Below are positions 1 through 7,070 of a DNA stretch of 14,811 nt, in pieces. Within the stretch, counting starts at the first letter, position 1, and each line of letters starts with the position of its first letter. Origin of the DNA: an uncultured Akkermansia sp. Lineage in GTDB: Bacteria; Verrucomicrobiota; Verrucomicrobiia; Verrucomicrobiales; Akkermansiaceae. The notes below the pieces were generated by a model. That model did no database searches and had not been told where the DNA came from. It worked only from the letters and a program-made list of their open reading frames with translations. The stretch is from assembly GCA_905200945.1 (NCBI GenBank), contig CAJKMG010000030.1:1-14811 (forward strand), given 5' to 3'. The translations under genes and the position numbers were made by a program.

Positions 1-847
1 GGTAGGCGGTTTTGGAGTTGTATCCTGCCGTTCGGTCGATGAGGTCGAGAACCTCACCGTCTCCGTATCCCGCCTTCCTGATGTATTTGACGACTTCTCC
101 GGCCTGGTCGGGGAAGTACTTCACCAGCATGGGGATGAATCTTTTCTCCATGATTTTAGAGACATAGCTATGGTACATGCTGTTTCTCATGGAAAAATAA
201 TTTAAATTGCCTATGCGAAGAAGGTTGCTATAGTCGCTCGGGTGCGTTCCGATGACATTCCCGTCCGGATTGGCAGGATGGGAACGTATTATTTCATCTT
301 TCAGCGCTGTCTCTTTTTTTCCGAAATCAGGGAGGTGGAGAGATTTCAGCCTTTTAATGATGGCGGCGGCGTAAGCGGCATGGAGATGTTTCAGCCGTTG
401 TTCGTGGATGCCCAGGTTGCGCGACATCTGTTTCGTATCCATGATGGAGAGCGCGGAAATGACTCTTGATTTGGCGGCAATGTCGTTGTTCCGCTCGTCT
501 TTATAAGGCCATGGCTGAACGCTGTCGTAATCCGGAGCTTCATACATGGGGGCTCCGCTGATCAGATAAAGGCTCCAGAGCATGTCGCAGGCCTCTTCCC
601 GCGTCATCGTTCCATGGCGCCGCATGGCGTTCAATTCTGACAGAACTGTGTTTGAGCATCCATAGAATTGTTTAAAATTTCCTGATTTTAAAAATTCTTT
701 TAATTTTTTTGATTTTTCTCCCATTTGCCCGCGAATATGGATGGAATCAGGAGCCGGGAGTTGGCGATCAAATCCGGTTTCTTCCCCCAGGGAAGTTGAA
801 CAGCCAAGATGTATGACGGCAATCGCGTAAATAAAATATTTCATCAT
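1..847 (-). CDS. Exported or lipid-anchored protein of unknown function, 3' end cut by the window edge
   Basis: Reading leftwards from the ATG at 847 the frame stays open for 282 codons to the window edge, so the C terminus is missing. The product begins MMKYFIYAIAVIHLGCSTS. The hydrophobic stretch followed by Leu-Gly-Cys could be a lipobox (Cys16), but His at -3 is atypical, so ordinary signal peptidase I cleavage is also possible. The rest looks soluble, mostly helical, rich in Lys, Met and Tyr, with no catalytic motif I recognise; one conspicuous segment reads MRRHGTMTREEACDMLWSLY. It starts 14 bp after the stop of the 348-aa gene and is the third gene of a leftward cassette headed by a transglutaminase-like gene, so it is probably cotranscribed. 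No Shine-Dalgarno sequence precedes the start (the upstream bases are AT-rich). The coding frame is seen directly; the export signal is a reasonable reading; function is unknown. Confidence 0.8.
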   Translation of the reverse strand, partial: MMKYFIYAIAVIHLGCSTSLGEETGFDRQLPAPDSIHIRGQMGEKSKKLKEFLKSGNFKQFYGCSNTVLSELNAMRRHGTMTREEACDMLWSLYLISGAPMYEAPDYDSVQPWPYKDERNNDIAAKSRVISALSIMDTKQMSRNLGIHEQRLKHLHAAYAAAIIKRLKSLHLPDFGKKETALKDEIIRSHPANPDGNVIGTHPSDYSNLLRIGNLNYFSMRNSMYHSYVSKIMEKRFIPMLVKYFPDQAGEVVKYIRKAGYGDGEVLDLIDRTAGYNSKTAY

Positions 848-861
848 TTTTTTAGGTTTAT

Positions 862-1908
862 TTATTTTGACTGGTTGATAAATAAGTGCTTATTATTTTT
901 TTCTGTGGACCTGCTGACGGAACAGTTGAATTTGGAAACCGTCGTCGTAGCTATTTCGTTGACGACGTCAATCCAGTCGTAAAAAAAATGCTGTTCAACA
1001 GTCTGGATGGTTTTTACATCTTTCCCGTCGACATTGATGTTCCAGTCGCAAATCCATTTATAAGTTTGCGGCAAGTCGTAAAATCTTAATTCCGAAATGT
1101 GTTTTTTGCTTCCAATATTGTCAGATAGCCTGTTTTTGTTGTCAAGGCGTACTGGTGCAGGATTGGGATCATGTGGGGCTGCCAGGCTGCCTTCAGCCGG
1201 GGCGGGAACGCAGCCCTTATCCCGTTCAATAATATGGACATTTCGAAAATTCACGCTTGTAGGGAGGAACGTTAATTCCAGGACAGCTGATGCCCCTGCC
1301 ATTTCTTGATCACCATCCTTTGGCAGATCAAAATAAATGACTCCTCTTTTATTAAAATCCGGATGATTTCTGTCATATGATTTCCGTAAATGTTTTGCGC
1401 TGATCCCTTCGGGAACAATGGCTGATAACGTGATTTTCGCTTCTCTTCCTTCTTCCGTGACTGCTTTAATGGTAATGTCGCCTCCTTGGGAGAGGTCATT
1501 TCTAATAACCAATGTTTGAATGACAGAGTTACTTTTATTTTGAAAAGAAGCCAGATTTTCTCCTTCTTCGATTGTCCATTCGATCTGGGATGGGTCTCCA
1601 ATGAGCTGGGGCTTGTCTGAAACCAATATTAGAAAAACTGTTTCACCTATGCCCAATTTCTTTCTTTTTTGATCGTTCTCTTTCTCTTTTTCAGGTACGG
1701 AGCCTTTTTCTTCTTCTTGAATATAAATTTGGGCAGAGTACTCTGCCGCCTGCGATTCGATGCGCAATACCTCATTTGCCAGTAAAGGCGCTGTGAAGCA
1801 GAGGCCCAGCAGCATCATGGCGAGATGGCGTTTTGCCGGCATTCCCGGGGATAAGACGTATTTTTGGAAGAATGGGGCGGATGCCCGGATGATGGCGTTC
1901 GCGTTCAT
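862..1908 (-). CDS. Exported two-domain beta-rich protein of unknown function
   Basis: This is a 348-aa product, middle gene of the leftward cassette. Residues 24-44 form a signal peptide (KRH, then a hydrophobic core, cleavage likely after PLLA), but 22 residues precede it. The true start may therefore be Met23 (ATG at 1842), which gives a normal 22-residue signal. I keep 1908 because it lies 20 bp after the upstream stop and has a weak AGAGA about 8 nt before it. After a charged linker (residues 65-84, Glu/Lys rich), residues 84-165 look like an Ig-type beta domain: GIGETVFLILVS, then IEWTIEEGENLASF, then a VTEEGREAKITLSAIVPEG ending. Residues 186-332 form a second domain with FLPTSVNFRNVHIIE and TYKWICDWNINVDGK. 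From memory this layout recalls an unnamed family of secreted proteins in Gram-negative bacteria; that match is unverified. No enzyme motif is visible, so a binding or structural role is possible. Confidence 0.82.
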   Translation of the reverse strand: MNANAIIRASAPFFQKYVLSPGMPAKRHLAMMLLGLCFTAPLLANEVLRIESQAAEYSAQIYIQEEEKGSVPEKEKENDQKRKKLGIGETVFLILVSDKPQLIGDPSQIEWTIEEGENLASFQNKSNSVIQTLVIRNDLSQGGDITIKAVTEEGREAKITLSAIVPEGISAKHLRKSYDRNHPDFNKRGVIYFDLPKDGDQEMAGASAVLELTFLPTSVNFRNVHIIERDKGCVPAPAEGSLAAPHDPNPAPVRLDNKNRLSDNIGSKKHISELRFYDLPQTYKWICDWNINVDGKDVKTIQTVEQHFFYDWIDVVNEIATTTVSKFNCSVSRSTEKNNKHLFINQSK

Positions 1909-1928
1909 GTTAAAATTCTCTGTGTTGG

Positions 1929-3614
1929 TTACCGGTTCTGCCGCAGGGGCGAGACTTTATTGCCGCTGATTTTGTTGATCAATATTTCCCCTTGATGCTT
2001 TAATTTTTTGTCATTCCATATTTCCAGCAGACGGCGGTAGGTTGCCACATAGTATGTGCGGGTCTGTTCTCTTTTTTCCAATGCCGTGATGGCGCCTTCC
2101 ATCATGCTGGCGGAGTATCTTTTCATTTTAGGCGTCCATGAGGCATTGTTCCCTTTCCTGGCCCAGACGGAAAGATGCTTCCCGATGAATCCCTCCCTGT
2201 ATTTGATTATCTTGCCGATTTCAGGGCAATCCGCCACGAGTTTGTTCCAGCACAGCCTCGTGAAGAGTTCCTCCGCAGCGGGAGAACAGTCAGGGTCCAG
2301 GAAACAGGCGTACAGTTCATAGGGATTGACCTTGCTTTCCCGGATTTTGAGTATGTTTACCGCTGCATGATGGAGGAGGTTGTGTTCATGGGGCATGGCC
2401 TGCGCCAGTTCTTTAAGCAGGGTGAGTTTTTGCCGGTCATTGATTCCTTTGGCCTTCATGCTCAGGTAACGACTCCATGCCGGATAATTAAAGGGGTTCA
2501 TCTTGCAGGCTTCTTTCAGCAGCAATTCCCGTTGGACGGGACGCGGAGAGCAGTCAGATAAAACCGTCATCAGGAAGGATTCTTCCGCCAGACCGTGATG
2601 AATGAAGGCATTGTAAGCCGGGATGAGCTGGACGGGGCCGTTCCAGGGTATCTGGCTTTTTCCCGTTGACCAGTTCCATCCGCTGATGTTGTTGCCGATT
2701 TTCCAGTGTCCGCCGGGGTGTTTCCAGATAAAGGCGCAGTGTCCCGGCTGCCCGATGGCCCACGCGGGGACGCCTTTGGCTCTCAGAAAGCCTGCCGCTC
2801 CTTTGGAGACGGCGCCGCACACGCCTCCGTATTCCGTATAAAGCTTTAATGTGACTGGTTTGTGGTCGTAAAAAGCGGCTCCGGCATGAACACTGACTCC
2901 CTGAAGGTTTTTTCTGCGATAGGGGATGAAACCCATGAATTTATTTCCAGCCTGTTCGGGAGGGATCTGTTTTTTCTCTATGAACTGCTGGGCCCAGGAC
3001 AGGTCTTCCAGGCTCTCTCTGCCACGGAAAACGATGGCCCATTCCCACGGCTGCATCGTATCCGCCTGGGGATGGCATGCGGATTGGAAGTAGGATTCCC
3101 GGTAAAAATTGAATTTGGACAGGCATTCTTCAGGAGGGATGACATTTGAGGCAAGCCCTGCCCCCAGAGCCATGCTGGTTTCAACGGGGCGGAGCGTTTT
3201 ATTGTTCGCGTTCCAGATGCGGTAAAATATGGACAGGGTTTGTTTGCCGGCTGCCCCGGATAGGGCAAGCATTCTGAAGACTTCCGGGTGGGTGGAGAGC
3301 CATTTCCTGAATGCCCCGTCCTTGAGTTCATGCTGCGTGAACGGTTCTCCATTTTCCGCGGTGCTGAAAAATTGGTACAGGTGGCATAACAGGGCGACTT
3401 GCGGGGCGTGCGCCATGGCCCGGATTTTATCCGTGTCAAGGTTTGCGGTTCCCAGTTTCCTGCACAGAATATCCCGGGCTTTTCCGGAGATGAACGAGGA
3501 ACGTTCGGCTGAAAGTAGTGTCTGGATATCCGGTTCCTGCGCTGACGCCTGGATAACGGGAAAGGCTGCCAGGGGGAGCGCTCCTAAAAGGAGAATTCGG
3601 AAGATATTATGCAT
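1929..3614 (-). CDS. Exported transglutaminase-like cysteine protein with helical C-terminal region
   Basis: The 561-aa product heads a leftward three-gene cassette. Residues 1-25 are a signal peptide (hydrophobic core, cleavage near ASA-Q). The middle carries a transglutaminase-like (papain-like fold) core: YGGVCG with the probable nucleophile Cys266, a helix ending LRAKGVPAWAIG, then GQPGHCAFIW with the probable catalytic His292, then GHWKIGNNISGW. The position usually held by the Asp of the Cys-His-Asp triad appears to be Asn308 or Asn309. About 360-540 is helical and reads like degenerate TPR-type repeats (NPFNYPAWSRYLSMKAKG, then LKELAQAMPHEHNLLHHA). Bacterial transglutaminase-like proteins are usually proteases, amidases or acyl-transferring enzymes; which applies here cannot be told. 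The protein has 12 cysteines, many for a secreted protein, so disulfides are possible. No Shine-Dalgarno sequence is seen; the start is chosen for the signal peptide and for a promoter 40-70 bp upstream. Confidence 0.85.
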   Translation of the reverse strand: MHNIFRILLLGALPLAAFPVIQASAQEPDIQTLLSAERSSFISGKARDILCRKLGTANLDTDKIRAMAHAPQVALLCHLYQFFSTAENGEPFTQHELKDGAFRKWLSTHPEVFRMLALSGAAGKQTLSIFYRIWNANNKTLRPVETSMALGAGLASNVIPPEECLSKFNFYRESYFQSACHPQADTMQPWEWAIVFRGRESLEDLSWAQQFIEKKQIPPEQAGNKFMGFIPYRRKNLQGVSVHAGAAFYDHKPVTLKLYTEYGGVCGAVSKGAAGFLRAKGVPAWAIGQPGHCAFIWKHPGGHWKIGNNISGWNWSTGKSQIPWNGPVQLIPAYNAFIHHGLAEESFLMTVLSDCSPRPVQRELLLKEACKMNPFNYPAWSRYLSMKAKGINDRQKLTLLKELAQAMPHEHNLLHHAAVNILKIRESKVNPYELYACFLDPDCSPAAEELFTRLCWNKLVADCPEIGKIIKYREGFIGKHLSVWARKGNNASWTPKMKRYSASMMEGAITALEKREQTRTYYVATYRRLLEIWNDKKLKHQGEILINKISGNKVSPLRQNR

Positions 3615-3653
3615 GGGAGATGGGCGGAATTGTATCCATACCTAATATAATCC

Positions 3654-3684
3654 ATCATATGGCAAAAAGATGATGAACTGTCAA
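3654..3684 (-). promoter_or_regulatory. Sigma70-like promoter of the transglutaminase cassette
   Basis: On the minus strand a perfect -35 box TTGACA (3684-3679) is followed after 19 bp by TATGAT (3659-3654, five of six matches to TATAAT). The predicted start near 3647 would leave a 5' leader of about 33 nt before the ATG at 3614. The 180 bp between this cassette and the tatD-like gene holds nothing else clear: I see no convincing terminator after the tatD-like stop, so some read-through from the upstream operon is possible. The spacer is slightly long, which lowers certainty. Confidence 0.55.
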
Positions 3685-3794
3685 CGGAAATATTTTTATT
3701 TTCTGGGAAAATGATTGAACGAAGAATTAATGAAAATAGAAACCCAGTGAATGAAGAGGCCCGCGAAACCATGTCCGCCCGTTGAATGGAGGCG

Positions 3795-4469
3795 TCAGGG
3801 GTGGATCAGGTTTTCCATATTGCTTTGAACCAGGTCAACCAGGTTGTTGGCGGTCATGCCCAGTTCCTGCGCCGCGCGGCGGTAAAGTTCCGGAAGGGTT
3901 TCCGGATGCCCGTCCGATTCCAGCGCCAGCCGATGGAGCGGTATGGAGGCAAGGAGTCCCGGACGTTCCATTTCCCGCAGTCCTACGGAAAGAAGCCAGT
4001 TTCCCGAAGGAAGTTCCGTGCCGGGATGCAATGCCCCCGTCCAGCCGTGCAGGACAATGTTCAAACAGGGATATTTTTTCAGCATTTCCGCCAGCGTGCC
4101 CCATGCGCGGCAGCAGTGCAGGGAAGCGGGGCGGGCCAGGCGGGCGGCCAGTTCCAGATGCCGTTCCAGCGCTTCCTTCTGGAGAGGCAGCCCCGGGATG
4201 CCGCGCCGGCATTTGTCCAGCCCCGTTTCCCCAACGCCCGCATGGGGGATTTTTTGCAGAAGGGATTCCAGCCTGGGCATTTCCTCTTTCCATTCATCCG
4301 GGTTCAGGAACCAGGGATGAATGCCGAAAAAGGGCGTAACATGTTCATCCCGTTCCGCCAGAAGGGCCACCTGTTTCCAGTCCGCCGGGGAGGTGCCGCA
4401 GATGAACCGCGGCGCCGTGCCGGAAGCGGCTGTGGAGGAATGGGTGTGGGCGTCCGGCAGATACATCAT
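3795..4469 (-). CDS. TatD-family metal-dependent hydrolase (putative DNase)
   Basis: This 224-aa protein shows the ordered signature motifs of the TatD family, a metal-dependent TIM-barrel hydrolase group often active as 3'-5' exonucleases or DNases. They are DAHTH at 6-10 (metal ligands His8 and His10), GIHPW at 49-53, GVGETGLDK at 78-86 (bridging Glu81), LHCCRAW at 117-123 (His118), LHGWTG at 140-145 (His141) and LESDGHPE at 183-190 (Asp186). All expected ligands are present, so it should be catalytic. It is shorter than the usual 255-265 aa, with compact loops. It is the last gene of a four-gene leftward operon, starting only 3 bp after the antiporter stop, consistent with translational coupling; no Shine-Dalgarno sequence is visible. 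It is presumably cytoplasmic. The family assignment is strong; the exact substrate (DNA end or tRNA/DNA repair intermediate) is not determined by sequence. Confidence 0.9.
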   Translation of the reverse strand: MMYLPDAHTHSSTAASGTAPRFICGTSPADWKQVALLAERDEHVTPFFGIHPWFLNPDEWKEEMPRLESLLQKIPHAGVGETGLDKCRRGIPGLPLQKEALERHLELAARLARPASLHCCRAWGTLAEMLKKYPCLNIVLHGWTGALHPGTELPSGNWLLSVGLREMERPGLLASIPLHRLALESDGHPETLPELYRRAAQELGMTANNLVDLVQSNMENLIHP

Positions 4470-4472
4470 TGC

Positions 4473-6200
4473 TTAATGGGACAGCGAGAGGGCATCCGAC
4501 GGTTCAATAATATCAAAACTCTGTTTCGCCAGACGTACGGCGGCGGCGCCCGTTTCCATTTCATCATGGATGACGTTGACGATGCCCGCGTGATGCAGGG
4601 AAGCCACTTCCGAACGGAATTTGGCGCGGGCGATTACCGTGATGTCCGCGTTGGCGCCCTTGATCTGCATGTAGGTGGACAGGGCCGGGGCGGGATCCGG
4701 GAACGTGAAAGCAATCAGCCGCGCGGTACGGACGCCCGCCAGGTCCATGGTGATTTGGTGCTGGATGTCTCCCAGAAAGGCCAGATGGCCGCCGTTGAGC
4801 AGGGATTTGACGGTGTCCGCGTTCAGGTCGATAATGATGCAGGGGATGCCGTATTGGGACAGGCTTTCATGAAGCCTCCTGCCTACGGGGCCATAGCCGC
4901 AAATGATGGCATGGTCCCTGATGCCTTCCATGCGCGTAATCAGGGTTTCCACGTTGAGGCGTTCCCGTTTTGTTTTCAACCCGGGAATGCGCACCAGCAG
5001 CGGGGTAAGCTTTCGTGCCGCTTTCATCATCAGCGGAGTCATGCCCATGGAGACGGCGGCAATGGCGTAGACGTTGGTGGTCACCAGAGCCGGGATGGGG
5101 GAGATCTCCTGCATGAAAGGGATGAGCACCAGGGAAAATTCCCCCACATTGGTGAGTGCGGTGGAGGCCATGATGCCCATGCGCCCGGGAATTTTCAGGA
5201 AGCTTGCGGCTGTAAGGCAGGCTACGAATTTGATCGCGAGGACAAAGGAGGCGAAGGTTGCCACCTGGCCGATGTGTTCCCACAGTCCATCAATGTCAAT
5301 CAACAGCCCGGCGGAAACGAAGAAGATGGTCAGGAAAAGGTCCTTGAAGGGGAGCACTTCGCTAAGAACCCGGTGGCTGTAATAAGAGCTGCTGACGAAG
5401 AGGCCGGCGGTGAAAGCGCCCAGGGCGATGCTCAGGCCCAGCAGACTGGCGAGCATGGCAATTCCCGAACAGATGGCGAATACCATCAGGGTGAAGAGTT
5501 CCCGGCTTTTGGTCCGGGCGACGGCCAGCATGATGCGCGGAAGCAGGTAACGGCCGATCAGCCAGGCGGCCCCCAGGAAGACAAGCCCCCGCAGCACGGC
5601 CATGCCGATGTTGAGCGCTGTTTCCCATGAGCCGGGTGTGGCGGTAAAGATCTGCGGCATGATCGCCACCAGCATGATGGCGGCGATGTCCTGGAACAGG
5701 GCAATTCCTACCGCCATTTTTGCTCCGGAGGTTCCGCTCAGGCCGAATTCCTGGAAAGATTTCAGAGCCACCGCCGTGGAGGAGAGCCCCATGATGGCCC
5801 CGACCGTCAGGGAATGGCTCATGTCCATTCCTGTGGCGTAATGGAGCCCCAGGCCGAAAGCAGCGGTGCAGATGAACATCTGAATACCGCCGCCGACCAG
5901 GGCGGTTTTACGCAGATGTTTGAGTTCGTCAACGGAAAATTCGAGCCCCAGCGTGAACATGAGCAGGATAATGCCTACCTCGGAAAGAGCCTGGATGCTG
6001 ACGTCGGAGTTGGGAATGTGGTCCAGAATGCCGCAGTTGGCCAGAATTACCCCGCAGATGAAGTAGCCCGCCAGCAGGGACTGCCGGAAGTGGGCCAGAA
6101 TGAGGGCAATCGCGATGATGCCCATGAAGACGACAGTAAGCAGGGTAAAGAAGGGAGGCGCATCATTAGGGCCCCCGGAGGCCAGCAGGGAGAAAATCAT
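4473..6200 (-). CDS. CPA2-family cation:proton antiporter, KefB/KefC-like, with TrkA-N domain
   Basis: The 575-aa inner membrane protein has about a dozen hydrophobic segments over residues 15-400 matching the sodium/proton exchanger fold, then a cytoplasmic Rossmann-type TrkA-N domain from about 430. Its nucleotide-binding glycines are in IICGYGPVGRRL, and the strand-ending acidic residue is in IIIDLNADT. Residues 168-173 (LFQDIA) carry the Gln170-Asp171 pair typical of KefB/KefC-type potassium:proton antiporters, rather than the Asn-Asp or Asp-Asp of electrogenic sodium exchangers. I infer potassium (or other monovalent cation) efflux coupled to proton entry, gated through nucleotide binding. 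No TrkA-C domain follows the TrkA-N domain, and no kefF/kefG ancillary oxidoreductase lies nearby. The gene sits 18 bp after the phosphoesterase stop and 3 bp before the tatD-like gene. No Shine-Dalgarno sequence is visible. The ion is inferred, not proven. Confidence 0.9.
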   Translation of the reverse strand: MIFSLLASGGPNDAPPFFTLLTVVFMGIIAIALILAHFRQSLLAGYFICGVILANCGILDHIPNSDVSIQALSEVGIILLMFTLGLEFSVDELKHLRKTALVGGGIQMFICTAAFGLGLHYATGMDMSHSLTVGAIMGLSSTAVALKSFQEFGLSGTSGAKMAVGIALFQDIAAIMLVAIMPQIFTATPGSWETALNIGMAVLRGLVFLGAAWLIGRYLLPRIMLAVARTKSRELFTLMVFAICSGIAMLASLLGLSIALGAFTAGLFVSSSYYSHRVLSEVLPFKDLFLTIFFVSAGLLIDIDGLWEHIGQVATFASFVLAIKFVACLTAASFLKIPGRMGIMASTALTNVGEFSLVLIPFMQEISPIPALVTTNVYAIAAVSMGMTPLMMKAARKLTPLLVRIPGLKTKRERLNVETLITRMEGIRDHAIICGYGPVGRRLHESLSQYGIPCIIIDLNADTVKSLLNGGHLAFLGDIQHQITMDLAGVRTARLIAFTFPDPAPALSTYMQIKGANADITVIARAKFRSEVASLHHAGIVNVIHDEMETGAAAVRLAKQSFDIIEPSDALSLSH

Positions 6201-6218
6201 GGCGGTCGGGTCGGGAAA

Positions 6219-7070
6219 TTAGGGAACGGTAATGAGGTTGATTTCCGGCGGGCAGTTGAAGCGGCCCGGCCCCAGATAGCCTATGCCGCGGGTGACGAAG
6301 ACCTGCTTGCCCCCATAGGGATGGAAGCCGGAGTTCATGGTTTCCCCTTCCGACGCCAATAGCGGGGTGGAAAAGAATGGCAGTTTGATCTGGCCCCCAT
6401 GCGTATGGCCGGAGAGCATCAGATCCCAGTGGTAATTCCCCAGCAATTCCCTTCCTCTGGGGTTGTGGCTCAGAACAATGGTTGGCATGGGGGCGTTTTC
6501 CTCCAATTCGCGAGGATTCATGCATCGATCCGGGAAAAAGTCCCCCTCCCGCAGGTCTCCCAGCCCCACTAGCTTGAATTCCACGTTTCCCAGTCTGGGA
6601 ATGGAGATGAAAGCAGCGGAATTCCTGAGCAGGGTGAATCCCCCTTCCTTCAGAACGCGTTCCACATTTCCCGCCAGAGCCATGTCATGGTTGCCCAGGC
6701 ATGCGTAGGCCGGGGCGACGGATGAGAGGCGTTTCATCTGGGCGATGTAGTCGCCTGCATGGGTAACCCGCAGAAAATCCGTGTACAGATCTCCCAGAAA
6801 CACGATTATGTCCGGCTTGGCCTGTTCCGCCATTGTTGACGCTTTTTCCAGCAGGGGCAGGTTGGTGTGGATGTCTGACAGCACCAGGATACGCAGACCG
6901 GAAAGGCCGGGCACACATCCGGCAGGGACTGCGTTTTCATTGAATTCCAGATGGTTGGCTTCCCAGTGCATGTAGGAGGCCAGCAGGGAACCCAGCAGAA
7001 TGGCTGCCGCAGCCGCATACAGGAATTTACGGAGCAGGGAACGTTTTTTTGGTGGCAGGGAGGCGGTCAT
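6219..7070 (-). CDS. Membrane-anchored calcineurin-like metallophosphoesterase (YaeI/YkuE type)
   Basis: I chose the ATG at 7070, giving 283 aa, because it overlaps the stop of the aminopeptidase gene in an ATGA coupling. The same frame extends upstream to 7184, but that part is antisense-like arginine- and proline-rich sequence inside the aminopeptidase gene. A basic stretch (KKRSLLRK) and one hydrophobic segment at about 12-33 form an N-terminal anchor or uncleaved signal. The catalytic domain faces the periplasm by the positive-inside rule. All five metallophosphoesterase motifs are present in order: SDIHTN (Asp66, His68), GDLYTD (Asp94), GNHD (Asn127, His128), LSHNP (His202) and SGHTHGGQI (His222, His224). 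The layout matches the YaeI/YkuE branch, binuclear-metal phosphodiesterases or phosphomonoesterases at the membrane; substrates in this branch are poorly known. It is the second gene of the leftward operon. Confidence 0.9.
   Translation of the reverse strand: MTASLPPKKRSLLRKFLYAAAAAILLGSLLASYMHWEANHLEFNENAVPAGCVPGLSGLRILVLSDIHTNLPLLEKASTMAEQAKPDIIVFLGDLYTDFLRVTHAGDYIAQMKRLSSVAPAYACLGNHDMALAGNVERVLKEGGFTLLRNSAAFISIPRLGNVEFKLVGLGDLREGDFFPDRCMNPRELEENAPMPTIVLSHNPRGRELLGNYHWDLMLSGHTHGGQIKLPFFSTPLLASEGETMNSGFHPYGGKQVFVTRGIGYLGPGRFNCPPEINLITVP

Noticed and set aside
242..469. 75-codon plus-strand frame
   Set aside because: It is antisense to the leftmost exported-protein gene, whose frame is open across the whole stretch and carries an export signal.
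3782..4339. Several plus- and minus-strand frames of 70-185 codons across the tatD-like gene
   Set aside because: They are out-of-phase shadows of the tatD-like gene, with Pro/Gly/Arg-rich translations and no start signals.
3786..5630. 614-codon open frame on the plus strand
   Set aside because: It is antisense to the tatD-like gene and the antiporter gene, both of which show full family motifs. Its own translation is Gly/Arg/Gln-rich with no recognisable domain, as expected from the complement of GC-rich genes.
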